Source: Methylococcaceae bacterium NSP1-1 (GTDB taxonomy: Bacteria; Pseudomonadota; Gammaproteobacteria; Methylococcales; Methylomonadaceae). From it: DNA of 11,382 nucleotides. The stretch covers positions 1 to 11,382 of the forward strand of contig NQJG01000010.1 of the NCBI GenBank assembly GCA_002256465.1. Reading direction: 5' to 3'. The notes beneath the pieces are model-generated. The model saw only the letters and a list, made by a program, of their open reading frames with translations, made no database searches and had not been told where the DNA came from. Shown piece after piece: positions 1-6,846 of this stretch. Both the position numbers and the translations under genes were made by a program. Each line of letters opens with the position of its first letter. Position 1 is the first letter of the stretch.

Positions 1-38
1 CTTCAAATCCAATTTGGGTATGTTTATATATAAAGCAA

Positions 39-121
39 CTTCTCATAAGTAGTTGGATTCAGACCTACGAAGTTTTTAAAACCTTGTAGGCCTGTCATTG
101 TTACCTGCGGCAAATGAGAAG
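39..121. terminator. Weak nested inverted repeats downstream of the carbonic anhydrase gene
   Basis: CTTCTCAT (39-46) is the exact reverse complement of ATGAGAAG (114-121). Inside it, CCTAC (64-68) pairs with GTAGG (86-90). The position, just beyond the stop codon of the minus-strand carbonic anhydrase gene, would suit a transcript end. However, the stems are short, the loops are long and there is no clean T run after either stem on the minus strand. It may be a weak terminator or simply chance in AT-rich DNA. Nothing else is visible between base 1 and the gene. Confidence 0.2.
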
Positions 122-138
122 CTATTTAAAAATTATTT

Positions 139-723
139 TCAGCTCGCTTTGCCAGCTTCTGTTGCAGCAGGGACTTCGATCAATCTTCCTGATCTACAGT
201 CATAGATGTAGCCGTAAACGGGAATGTTGGAAGGAACCAAAGGATGGCTCTTAATGCGAAGCACATCTTCCAGAACACTTTCTTCTTGGTCTTTAATGGT
301 CAGCCAACTGATATGTTTGGCTTCGTGTGAACCCGGTCCTGCACCGGTGTCATACCATAAGCCTTGTTCGTTCAAGGATGCCGTTGTTAAGCTGCTGCCT
401 AACAAGTCGCGCATGATATCATCGGTAAATAGTTCCATGCCGCAGTTGGTATGATGAATGACAAACCATTCGCGTGTGCCTAATAATTTATAGGAGATAA
501 CCAAAGAACGGATGGCATCGTCACTGGCACGGCCGCCGGCATTACGAATTACGTGAGCATCACCCTCAGATAAACCGGCATATTTTGCAGGATCTAAACG
601 GGCATCCATACAGGTCAGGATGGCAAAATGCCTTCCCGGCGGCAGAGGTAAATCACCTTTGTCACCGAAATCATTCACATAATCTCTGTTTGCTGCTAAA
701 ACTTCATTAACAATTTTGCTCAT
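139..723 (-). CDS. Beta-class carbonic anhydrase
   Basis: Catalyses reversible hydration of CO2 to bicarbonate in the cytoplasm; 194 residues with no signal peptide. The zinc site of beta-carbonic anhydrases is complete. CMDAR (38-42) supplies Cys38 and the Asp40-Arg42 catalytic dyad, and HHTNCGM (90-96) supplies His91 and Cys94. Between them HVIRNAGGR (57-65) is the conserved substrate-channel segment. The short length and the LPLPP...HFAIL opening resemble the small beta enzymes typified by mycobacterial Rv1284 rather than the longer E. coli Can/CynT type. The C-terminal VYGYIYD strand is also typical of that group. The ATG is supported by an upstream AAGAGG. The gene stands alone, divergent from a LysR-type regulator that could control it. 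The enzyme class is secure; the physiological purpose (for example bicarbonate supply for carboxylation, or pH balance) is not shown by the sequence. Confidence 0.95.
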   Translation of the reverse strand: MSKIVNEVLAANRDYVNDFGDKGDLPLPPGRHFAILTCMDARLDPAKYAGLSEGDAHVIRNAGGRASDDAIRSLVISYKLLGTREWFVIHHTNCGMELFTDDIMRDLLGSSLTTASLNEQGLWYDTGAGPGSHEAKHISWLTIKDQEESVLEDVLRIKSHPLVPSNIPVYGYIYDCRSGRLIEVPAATEAGKAS

Positions 724-728
724 AAATA

Positions 729-734
729 CCTCTT
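729..734 (-). promoter_or_regulatory. Ribosome binding site of the carbonic anhydrase gene
   Basis: On the minus strand AAGAGG lies 5 bases before the ATG at 723. It is a good Shine-Dalgarno match at suitable spacing and fixes this ATG as the start. Confidence 0.7.
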
Positions 735-760
735 ATTATTGGATGATCGGGCAATAAAAA

Positions 761-802
761 ACCGTTTGGCTCAATCATTAAATCATGAAAAAACCAAACG
801 GT
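761..802. promoter_or_regulatory. 9-base inverted repeat between the divergent carbonic anhydrase and LysR genes
   Basis: ACCGTTTGG (761-769) and CCAAACGGT (794-802) are perfect reverse complements separated by 24 bases, so their centres are 33 bases apart, about three helical turns. This spacing and the position between divergent genes suit a pair of operator half-sites for a dimeric or tetrameric regulator, the adjacent LysR-type protein being the obvious candidate. Alternatively, on the minus strand the right-hand copy of the stem runs into TTTTT. The leader of the carbonic anhydrase transcript could then form a terminator-like hairpin, although its loop is long. The sequence cannot decide between the two. 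Confidence 0.45.
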
Positions 803-888
803 ACATAACTATCTCCACGAAAAAGAATACTCTAATAAACCCAGATTTCAAATAGCACTATAAATTTATAAAATATAAATCTATAGTT

Positions 889-894
889 TATAAT
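889..894 (+). promoter_or_regulatory. Candidate -10 box of the LysR gene
   Basis: TATAAT is a perfect -10 hexamer in a very AT-rich stretch (about 815-900). It ends only 8 bases before the ATG at 903. A start about 7 bases downstream would produce an essentially leaderless message, which agrees with the lack of a Shine-Dalgarno sequence. The -35 region (about 866-871, TTATAA) is poor, so the promoter call is tentative. Confidence 0.35.
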
Positions 895-902
895 GAATAA
901 AT

Positions 903-1796
903 ATGGATAAATTAAATAATATACAGGTGTTTTGTCGTATTGTTGAATTGGGCACTTTTGCGGCTGTAGCCCGTGAAATGCATCTCTCTGCGATGATGAT
1001 AAGCAAATATATGGCTCAGTTGGAAAATTCCCTGGGTGTTGCCTTGTTAAACAGAACAACTCGTCAAATCAGTCTGACTGAAGCAGGGGAAATCTATTAT
1101 TACCGCAGCAAACAGCTAATTGATGATTTTTCCGAACTGGATGAAACTACTGCACAGTTGGGTCGACATGTAAAAGGAACATTAAAGATCAGTGCGCCGA
1201 TAGATTTTGGCGGACTTTATATGGTGCCCGCTATTGATGCGTATCAACGCAAGTATCCAGACGTTAAAATTCTGATGACGCTACATAATAGCCATGTAGA
1301 TTTAAGCAAAGGCAGTTTTGATTTGTCAATTTTAGTGACGGATAGTCTTGATTTGGGCGTCGTTGCCAGAAAAATTGCTAAAACCCGATTATGTACTTAC
1401 GCTTCTCCAGGTTATCTGGCCGAGTATGGCAAACCTGATCATATTGATCAATTAAGTTCACATCGATGCTTGCATTACATTGATACGCCGCATAAAGATT
1501 ATTGGCTATTCAATATTGGTAAAGAAGAGATAAAAATTAAACCGAATTGGCATTTTGCTTCAAACAATGGCAGAGCATTATGTCAGGCAGCTGCCTTAGG
1601 ATTGGGGATAACGCAGGCCCCGGAAATATCGGCCGCAAACTATGTGGCACAAGGAAAATTAATAGAAATTTTGCAAGATTTTCGTATTTCATCGCTAGCC
1701 ATTTATGCCATTTATCTGCAGAGACGTTTTCTACCTGCCAAGTTAACAACGTTTGTTGATTTTATGGTTAAATACTTCGCAGAAAATGAGGCATAG
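903..1796 (+). CDS. LysR-type transcriptional regulator
   Basis: A 297-residue DNA-binding regulator of typical LysR length. Residues 1-60 form the winged helix-turn-helix. The run from FAAVAREMHLS through KYMAQLENSLG and ALLNRTTRQISLTEAG is the classical LysR signature, followed by a linker helix at about 65-90. From about residue 93 (GTLKISAPIDFG) to the end is the periplasmic-binding-protein-like effector domain. The pattern most resembles the large CrgA/DmlR-type branch, whose ligands are diverse, so no inducer is proposed. The start is set by alignment of the helix-turn-helix with the family; there is no convincing ribosome binding site. The gene is divergent from the carbonic anhydrase and 48 bases upstream of a TetR gene on the same strand. 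It could therefore control either neighbour as well as itself. Confidence 0.92.
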   Translation: MDKLNNIQVFCRIVELGTFAAVAREMHLSAMMISKYMAQLENSLGVALLNRTTRQISLTEAGEIYYYRSKQLIDDFSELDETTAQLGRHVKGTLKISAPIDFGGLYMVPAIDAYQRKYPDVKILMTLHNSHVDLSKGSFDLSILVTDSLDLGVVARKIAKTRLCTYASPGYLAEYGKPDHIDQLSSHRCLHYIDTPHKDYWLFNIGKEEIKIKPNWHFASNNGRALCQAAALGLGITQAPEISAANYVAQGKLIEILQDFRISSLAIYAIYLQRRFLPAKLTTFVDFMVKYFAENEA

Positions 1797-1844
1797 CGAT
1801 TTAGTGTAATGTGAAAACAGCTTAAAAAATCGAAACGGTTAAAC

Positions 1845-2450
1845 ATGGCAAGACGAAGTGAACACAGTCTGGAAGAATTAAAGGCAATGGTTCTGGATGC
1901 GGCGGAAAAGATTGTCATAGAGGAAGGCTTTTCAGCATTAAAAGTGCGTAAAATTGCTTTGGAGATTGGATACACCGTGGGCAGCATTTATATGGTATTT
2001 GCAAACATGGCTGATTTGATTATGCATATTAATGCGAGAACACTGGATGCTATTGCTGAGCAGTTAGAGCACGTGCATGAACGTAGTCCAGAACAGTCAA
2101 TTGAAACACTGGCCATGACTTATTTAAGCTATGCCAGTCAGAACGTCAATCGCTGGCGGAAGACTTTTGAATATCGCTTGTTGGAAGATGACGAAATCCC
2201 AGACTGGTATCAGGAGAAAGTTGACAATGTATTTACCCAAGTTGAAGCGCGATTTGCAGAACTTGCGCCCGAGCTCTCAGAATACCATAGAAAGCGGGCT
2301 GCGAGGGCTTTATGGTGTGGTGTTCATGGAATCTGTGTGCTTTATCTGACCGGTAAACAGGATAAGGCGGGAATTAAGGATATTGAAGAGATGATAGTGT
2401 TATTGGTCAGGAATTTTATACGCGGATGGGCCGTAAGTTCAGATAAATAA
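1845..2450 (+). CDS. TetR-type transcriptional regulator with WHG-type C-terminal domain
   Basis: A 201-residue TetR-family regulator, presumably a repressor. The N-terminal helix-turn-helix spans about residues 11-57, with the recognition segment LKVRKIALEIGYTVGSIYMVF corresponding to the family's usual 'vgtlYrhF' pattern. The ligand-binding half contains ALWCGVHGI (155-163). The W157, H161 and G162 arrangement matches the WHG motif that defines one TetR C-terminal domain group. The gene lies between the LysR gene and a transporter on the same strand, with only 60 bases to the transporter ATG. A TetR protein controlling the efflux gene next to it is a common arrangement and is the likely role here, but the ligand is unknown. 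The upstream Shine-Dalgarno sequence is weak. AAACGGTT just before the ATG (1833-1840) repeats the half-site seen upstream of the LysR gene. Confidence 0.92.
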   Translation: MARRSEHSLEELKAMVLDAAEKIVIEEGFSALKVRKIALEIGYTVGSIYMVFANMADLIMHINARTLDAIAEQLEHVHERSPEQSIETLAMTYLSYASQNVNRWRKTFEYRLLEDDEIPDWYQEKVDNVFTQVEARFAELAPELSEYHRKRAARALWCGVHGICVLYLTGKQDKAGIKDIEEMIVLLVRNFIRGWAVSSDK

Positions 2451-2510
2451 TATCTTCCCTCAAAATTGAAGAAATACTTCTTTTAACACTTGCTTTTGGG
2501 CTTACCGGAT

Positions 2511-3872
2511 ATGAATAGCAATCAGAATAAACCGTCTATCGATGGAAATAGTCAACTAATTGGTAATGCAGGGCATAGAGAATTACTCTCATGGGCTTTA
2601 TATGATTTTGCTAATTCCGGTTATACCACTGTGGTGCAAACCACTATATTCAGTGCCTATTTTGTTGGCGTGGTTGCCGGTGAAGCGCAAGGTGTTACGC
2701 CCGGATTATCGACCCTGCTTTGGTCGCTGGCTATCGGTATAGCCAATTTTATAGTCATGATCAGCGGGCCATTAATAGGTGCAATTGCCGATCATCGGGC
2801 GTGCAAGAAACCTTTTCTACTGATTTCCTCTGTTGGTTGCATAGTATCAACAGCCTCGCTGGCACTGGTCGGTCCCGGTGATATATGGTTGGGAATGGTG
2901 CTGGTTACCTTCTCAGCCATCATGTTTGCCAGCGGAGAAAATCTGATTGCCGCATTTTTACCGGAGATAGTGACTGAGGAGAATATGGGCAAGATGTCTG
3001 GTTATGGCTGGAGCCTGGGTTATTTTGGCGGTCTTCTGACATTAGGGATTTGCCTGGCTTACATTACCTGGGCCAAGCAACAAGGTATGTCTGAAACCCA
3101 TTATGTTCCTGTTACACTACTGATCACCGCTACAATCTTTGCGTTGACGGCTATGCCCACTTTTCTTTGGTTGCGTGAGCGGGCAATTCCCGCCGAATGG
3201 GATCGGAGCTTGTCCAGTTTACAGGTAAGCTTTGCCCGATTGAAACACACGTTTAAAGAAGCGGCCCGCTTTCGGGATCTGGTCTGGTTTTTGATAACAC
3301 TGGGCGTATACCAGTCGGGTGTTAGCACCGTGGTAGTTTTGGCCGCGATATATGCGCAGGAAGTCATGGGTTTTGATACCCAGTCACTGATTGTACTCAT
3401 TATGGTTGTTAATGTGACGGCTGCTGTTGGCGCTTTTATTTGCGGGCATTTACAAGACCGGATGGGATCTGTCCCCACGTTGGCAATTACCCTGCTAATC
3501 TGGATTGTTGCGGTATTGGCGGCTTTATTTGCCAGCGAGCCAGCACATATGTGGATAGCCGGAAATATTATTGGTTTGGCCATGGGGGCAAGCCAATCTG
3601 TTGGGCGTGCTTTAGTCAGTAAATTCTCTCCGGCCGAGCGGGCGGGGGAATTTTTAGGTTTATGGGGATTGGTCAATCGATTGTCGGCTATCGTCGGGCC
3701 ATTGAGCTATGGACTGATTAATTACTGGAGTAATGGGGATCACCGGATGTCATTGCTGTCGACTTTATCGTTTTTCATCGTCGGCCTGGTTTTGTTGTCC
3801 AAGGTTAATGAGAGGAGAGGTAAAGCTGCTGCCCTAAGTTCCGGCGCAATAATTGACGATGCGGATTATTGA
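2511..3872 (+). CDS. Major facilitator superfamily transporter, UMF1 / Atg22-like family
   Basis: An inner-membrane transporter of 453 residues, largely hydrophobic, with about twelve expected membrane helices. The opening SWALYDFANS (27-36) is the hallmark of the UMF1 family, related to the yeast vacuolar effluxer Atg22. A motif-A-like loop follows helix 2 (GPLIGAIADHRACKKP, about 86-101), with its counterpart GHLQDRMG at about 312-319 after the second-half helix. The central charged stretch RERAIPAEWDRS through RFRDL separates the two six-helix halves. Substrates of bacterial UMF1 members are mostly undefined; amino-acid efflux is known only for the yeast relative. I chose the ATG at 2511; an in-frame TTG at 2490 would add 7 residues with no homology support. 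The gene follows a TetR regulator and is probably co-transcribed with it. The C-terminal tail is short and charged. Confidence 0.93.
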   Translation: MNSNQNKPSIDGNSQLIGNAGHRELLSWALYDFANSGYTTVVQTTIFSAYFVGVVAGEAQGVTPGLSTLLWSLAIGIANFIVMISGPLIGAIADHRACKKPFLLISSVGCIVSTASLALVGPGDIWLGMVLVTFSAIMFASGENLIAAFLPEIVTEENMGKMSGYGWSLGYFGGLLTLGICLAYITWAKQQGMSETHYVPVTLLITATIFALTAMPTFLWLRERAIPAEWDRSLSSLQVSFARLKHTFKEAARFRDLVWFLITLGVYQSGVSTVVVLAAIYAQEVMGFDTQSLIVLIMVVNVTAAVGAFICGHLQDRMGSVPTLAITLLIWIVAVLAALFASEPAHMWIAGNIIGLAMGASQSVGRALVSKFSPAERAGEFLGLWGLVNRLSAIVGPLSYGLINYWSNGDHRMSLLSTLSFFIVGLVLLSKVNERRGKAAALSSGAIIDDADY

Positions 3873-3940
3873 GTCTTGAAGGCTTGGAAATCTCAAACCA
3901 TATTTGCCAATGTTTGACGGCCCTCGATTGCTGTTTCTTT

Positions 3941-3987
3941 AGCCAATATGAAAAGATTGTGATCCTCTTTTCACAGCCATTTTGGCT
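3941..3987. terminator. Hairpin-forming sequence in the convergent gap between the transporter and apaH
   Basis: TGAAAAGA (3949-3956) and TCTTTTCA (3966-3973) form a perfect 8-base stem with a 9-base loop. Outside it AGCCAA (3941-3946) pairs with TTGGCT (3982-3987), and AGCCA/TGGCT (3975-3979, 3983-3987) offers an alternative small hairpin. The location, between the 3' ends of two converging genes, suggests a shared transcript end. The stem is AT-rich and lacks a strong trailing T run, so the strength and direction of termination are uncertain. Confidence 0.4.
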
Positions 3988-3998
3988 CAGGAAGTATA

Positions 3999-4880
3999 TC
4001 AACTATCGGATAATTCAAACTGCCCTTCAAGTTTAGGTATTGCTGTAACATAATAAGTTTTGTTAGGTTTTTTAGCGCCCGGACAATCAATGCTGATTCG
4101 TTGTACCTGTTCGCCCAGTTTTAATGCTGTCAGTTGCCCTCCCCACAAACAACCGGTATCAATGGCATAACAATTTGGCCCTTCGTAATATCCCAATGTA
4201 GACCAGTGTCCGAAGATAATGCGCATGTCCGCATTTTTACGTTTTGGCACCTCAAACCACGGCATCAGATTTTTGGGTTGAGAACCTAAAGGACCGGTGT
4301 TGGCAAAATCAAGACGACCATTAACATCACAATAACGCATACGTGTAAAACAGTTAATGATAAAACGTAACCTTGATACGCCTTTTAAGCTGGCTGACCA
4401 GATATTGGGTTTATTACCGTACATTTGTTTTAAAAATGCTTGATAATCAGGACCTTTTAATACCCGTTCTGCTACTAATGCCATTTTTTGGGTTTTTTTA
4501 AAATCCCATTGAGGCGGCAAGCCGGCATGAAGTAAACAGAAATCATCGTTATAATGAAACAGTGGTCGATGTCTTAGCCAATAGATTAATTCATCTCGAT
4601 CGGACGCTTCAAGCACCTTACTTAGTGCGTCTTTTTTATTGGCTATTTTTTGTAAACACGATGCTGCAAGTAAGTGCATATCATGGTTACCGAGTACAGT
4701 GATGGCTGAACTGCCTAGTGACTTAACAAAACGCAAGGTTTCCAGGGATTTGGGCCCACGGTTAACCAGATCACCTGCAAACCACAGCTGATCGGTGTTT
4801 TCATTAAAAGAGATGGTATCAAGGAGTCTTAATAAATCATCAAAGCAGCCTTGTATATCACCAATAGCGTAAATAGACAT
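3999..4880 (-). CDS. apaH: Symmetrical bis(5'-nucleosyl)-tetraphosphatase ApaH
   Basis: Hydrolyses diadenosine tetraphosphate (Ap4A) symmetrically to two ADP; E. coli ApaH has also been shown to remove Np4 caps from RNA 5' ends. The protein has 293 residues, close to the usual 270-285. The metallophosphoesterase motifs are intact and in order: GDIQG (7-11), GDLVNRGP (36-43), GNHD (64-67), then LLHAG and, near the C-terminus, the GHW-containing segment followed by AIDTGCLWGGQLTAL, which is characteristic of ApaH. Cytoplasmic. It begins 4 bases after the apaG stop codon, so the two genes are almost certainly co-transcribed and perhaps translationally coupled. In enterobacteria apaG-apaH is part of a longer pdxA-rsmA operon; here the pair stands without those partners in view. 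Confidence 0.96.
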   Translation of the reverse strand: MSIYAIGDIQGCFDDLLRLLDTISFNENTDQLWFAGDLVNRGPKSLETLRFVKSLGSSAITVLGNHDMHLLAASCLQKIANKKDALSKVLEASDRDELIYWLRHRPLFHYNDDFCLLHAGLPPQWDFKKTQKMALVAERVLKGPDYQAFLKQMYGNKPNIWSASLKGVSRLRFIINCFTRMRYCDVNGRLDFANTGPLGSQPKNLMPWFEVPKRKNADMRIIFGHWSTLGYYEGPNCYAIDTGCLWGGQLTALKLGEQVQRISIDCPGAKKPNKTYYVTAIPKLEGQFELSDS

Positions 4881-4884
4881 TTAA

Positions 4885-5262
4885 CTAATGCAGTGTTCTT
4901 GGAATGGATAAAGTAAATTTGGGGATTTGGGCATTAAAATTATCGCCCTCATCCGAACGCATTGTATATTGACCTTGCATAGTGCCAACAGGAGTTTCAA
5001 GTATTGCTCCACTGGTGTAACGAAACATTTCTCCAGGCTTAAGATAAGGCTGTTCGCCAATAACACCATCGCCTCTGACTTCCTGGATCTTGCCATTGGA
5101 ATCGGTAATTAACCAATGACGATTTAACAGCTTAGCAGGGACGGTACCTTCATTAGTGATCGTGACCGTGTAGGCGAACACATAACGATCCTGCTCAGGA
5201 GCAGATTGCTCTGCTATGAAATAGGGTGTAGCTTCAACTAAAATTTTGTTTTTTTCGGTCAT
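4885..5262 (-). CDS. apaG: ApaG protein (Co2+/Mg2+ efflux-associated, DUF525 fold)
   Basis: A small cytoplasmic beta-sandwich protein of 125 residues, the normal size for ApaG. Diagnostic stretches are YVFAYTVTITNEG (about 27-39), LLNRHWLITDSNG (about 45-57), EVRGDGVIGEQPYLKPGE (about 61-78) and ETPVGTMQG (about 89-97), which includes the family's TP-G-M-G turn. The biochemical role of ApaG is not firmly settled; mutants in Salmonella were linked to cobalt resistance and magnesium efflux, hence the usual name. It is the first gene of the apaG-apaH pair and is transcribed away from mpl across a 129-base gap. No strong ribosome binding site precedes the ATG. Confidence 0.95.
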   Translation of the reverse strand: MTEKNKILVEATPYFIAEQSAPEQDRYVFAYTVTITNEGTVPAKLLNRHWLITDSNGKIQEVRGDGVIGEQPYLKPGEMFRYTSGAILETPVGTMQGQYTMRSDEGDNFNAQIPKFTLSIPRTLH

Positions 5263-5380
5263 TATTAGATCATATATAGATTATTTGTTGATTATTTCAT
5301 CCTAACTTATCGTTAAAGGCAAGTAACTATTTAATATTAATAAACAGCCGATAAAAAAGTCATTTACTTTCATAATCTAT

Positions 5381-5384
5381 AGGA
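5381..5384 (+). promoter_or_regulatory. Ribosome binding site fixing the TTG start of mpl
   Basis: AGGA lies 7 bases before TTG at 5392. No ATG or GTG occurs near the conserved first residues of Mpl; the next ATG encodes Met13, inside the nucleotide-binding loop. The spacing and the conserved HIHILGICGTFMGG start therefore decide for TTG. Confidence 0.65.
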
Positions 5385-5391
5385 TACGACA

Positions 5392-6756
5392 TTGCATATT
5401 CACATCTTAGGTATTTGCGGAACATTTATGGGCGGACTTGCAGTGATTGCAAGGCAGTTGGGCTATCAGGTCAGTGGTTCCGACCAAAACGTTTATCCAC
5501 CCATGAGTACACAATTGCAACAACAGGGCATTCAATTGATGGACGGTTATCGCGCTGAAAATCTGGATGGTGACCCTGATCTGGTTATTATCGGCAATGC
5601 TCTATCACGCGGCAATCCGGAAGTTGAAGCAGTACTGAATAAAGGCCTGAATTATGTATCAGGCCCGCAGTGGTTGGCGGAATATGTATTGCAAGACAAA
5701 TGGGTGCTGGGCGTTGCCGGAACCCACGGCAAAACCACTACAACCAGCATGCTGAGCTGGATACTTGAGCATCAGGGTTTTAATCCGGGATTTTTAATCG
5801 GCGGTATACCGTTAAACTTTGGTATTTCGGCGCGTTTAGCGGGGGGGCCGGAAAATAAGTCAGGCTTTTTTGTGATTGAAGCCGATGAATATGATTCAGC
5901 CTTTTTTGATAAGCGCTCAAAGTTTGTTCACTATCGGCCACGTACTGCCATACTCAATAACCTGGAGTTCGATCATGCCGATATTTTTCCTGATCTGGAC
6001 GCTATAAAACGGCAATTCCATCATCTGGTCAGAACAATTCCAGGCGAAGGTTTAATTATCAGCCCTGAGTGTGATGCTAATATAAATGAGGTCCTGGCCA
6101 TGGGTTGCTGGACTCCCGTTGCAAAAACCTCTATTAATGCGAACGCAGAATGGAATGCAAATTTGCTCAAAGCAGATGGTAGTCAATTCTCGGTATTATT
6201 TGAAAATAATGAGCAAGGCATAGTCGATTGGTCATTAACGGGCGAGCACAATGTTTACAATGCCCTGTCTGCCATTGTTGCAGCAAACCATGTAGGCATT
6301 CTGCCACGGGATGCGATAGCGGCTTTGGGGCAATTTATAAATGTCAAACGGCGCATGGAAGTCATTGCCAGAATTAATGGCGTGACACTGTATGATGATT
6401 TTGCACATCACCCGACAGCGATTGCAACGACGCTGGATGGTTTGCGTAAACAGGTGGGGCAGGAACGCATTATTGCCATTGTAGAGCCCAGGTCGAATAC
6501 CATGCGCCTGGGAGTACACACAGAAACACTGGCAAAATCGCTTGGCAATGCAGACCTAGCGATCATTTATCAGCCGAAAAACCTTGATTGGGATTTAAGC
6601 AAACTGAAAAACTATGCCGATAATATCCAAATTTGTCATTCCTTGGATGACATCATCGTTAAACTCAAAATTGAAGCACAGTCAGGCGGACATTTTGTGT
6701 TAATGAGTAACGGCAGTTTTGGGGGTATCTACCAACGCTTGCAGGATGAATTGTAG
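5392..6756 (+). CDS. mpl: UDP-N-acetylmuramate:L-alanyl-gamma-D-glutamyl-meso-diaminopimelate ligase (murein peptide ligase)
   Basis: A cytoplasmic Mur-ligase family enzyme of cell-wall recycling. It joins the tripeptide L-Ala-gamma-D-Glu-meso-DAP, released by murein turnover, directly to UDP-MurNAc with ATP, bypassing MurC, MurD and MurE. The 454 residues match the family length. An N-terminal UDP-binding fold opens with HIHILGICGTFMGG (2-15). The ATP P-loop is GTHGKTTTTSM (110-120). EADEYDSAFFD (163-173) carries the catalytic and metal-binding acidic residues. GEHNVYN (284-290) and YDDFAHHPTA (334-343) are standard Mur-ligase C-domain entry motifs, and EPRSNTMR (365-372) is typical of Mpl. 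Translation begins at TTG. The gene is divergent from apaG. Ninety bases separate it from the large membrane protein gene downstream, which could share its transcript; a functional link to envelope recycling would be speculation. Confidence 0.97.
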   Translation: MHIHILGICGTFMGGLAVIARQLGYQVSGSDQNVYPPMSTQLQQQGIQLMDGYRAENLDGDPDLVIIGNALSRGNPEVEAVLNKGLNYVSGPQWLAEYVLQDKWVLGVAGTHGKTTTTSMLSWILEHQGFNPGFLIGGIPLNFGISARLAGGPENKSGFFVIEADEYDSAFFDKRSKFVHYRPRTAILNNLEFDHADIFPDLDAIKRQFHHLVRTIPGEGLIISPECDANINEVLAMGCWTPVAKTSINANAEWNANLLKADGSQFSVLFENNEQGIVDWSLTGEHNVYNALSAIVAANHVGILPRDAIAALGQFINVKRRMEVIARINGVTLYDDFAHHPTAIATTLDGLRKQVGQERIIAIVEPRSNTMRLGVHTETLAKSLGNADLAIIYQPKNLDWDLSKLKNYADNIQICHSLDDIIVKLKIEAQSGGHFVLMSNGSFGGIYQRLQDEL

Positions 6757-6800
6757 AGGCATCCATTTAGGTGTCCTTTACCTATCCATACATTATCAAA

Positions 6801-6830
6801 CGGGGCACCTACAAGGGGCGCCCCTACAGT
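6801..6830. repeat. GC-rich hairpin repeat between mpl and the large membrane protein gene
   Basis: GGGGCACC (6802-6809) can fold onto GGCGCCCC (6817-6824) around a 7-base loop. One position mismatches on the plus strand but is a G-U pair in minus-strand RNA. The perfect 12-base palindrome AGGGGCGCCCCT (6814-6825) overlaps it. The flanking TACAAGGGGCGCCCCTACAG resembles a GTAGGGGCG-type intergenic repeat element that I recall as widespread in environmental bacterial genomes. There is no T run after it, so it is not a classical terminator; read-through from mpl remains possible. Confidence 0.5.
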
Positions 6831-6835
6831 TTATC

Positions 6836-6840
6836 AGGAG
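6836..6840 (+). promoter_or_regulatory. Ribosome binding site of the large membrane protein gene
   Basis: AGGAG lies 6 bases before the ATG at 6847. It is the strongest Shine-Dalgarno sequence in the window and fixes the start, which opens directly into a signal peptide. Confidence 0.75.
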
Positions 6841-6846
6841 CGCGAT

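Noticed and set aside
2490..2510. TTG start giving the transporter 7 extra residues
   Set aside because: The family begins shortly before the SWALYDFANS motif, and the ATG at 2511 already leaves 26 residues ahead of it. The added residues carry no support.
3101..3676. 191-codon open frame on the minus strand inside the transporter gene
   Set aside because: It lies antisense to membrane helices whose codon bias keeps the opposite frame open. It has no ribosome binding site and no recognisable domain.
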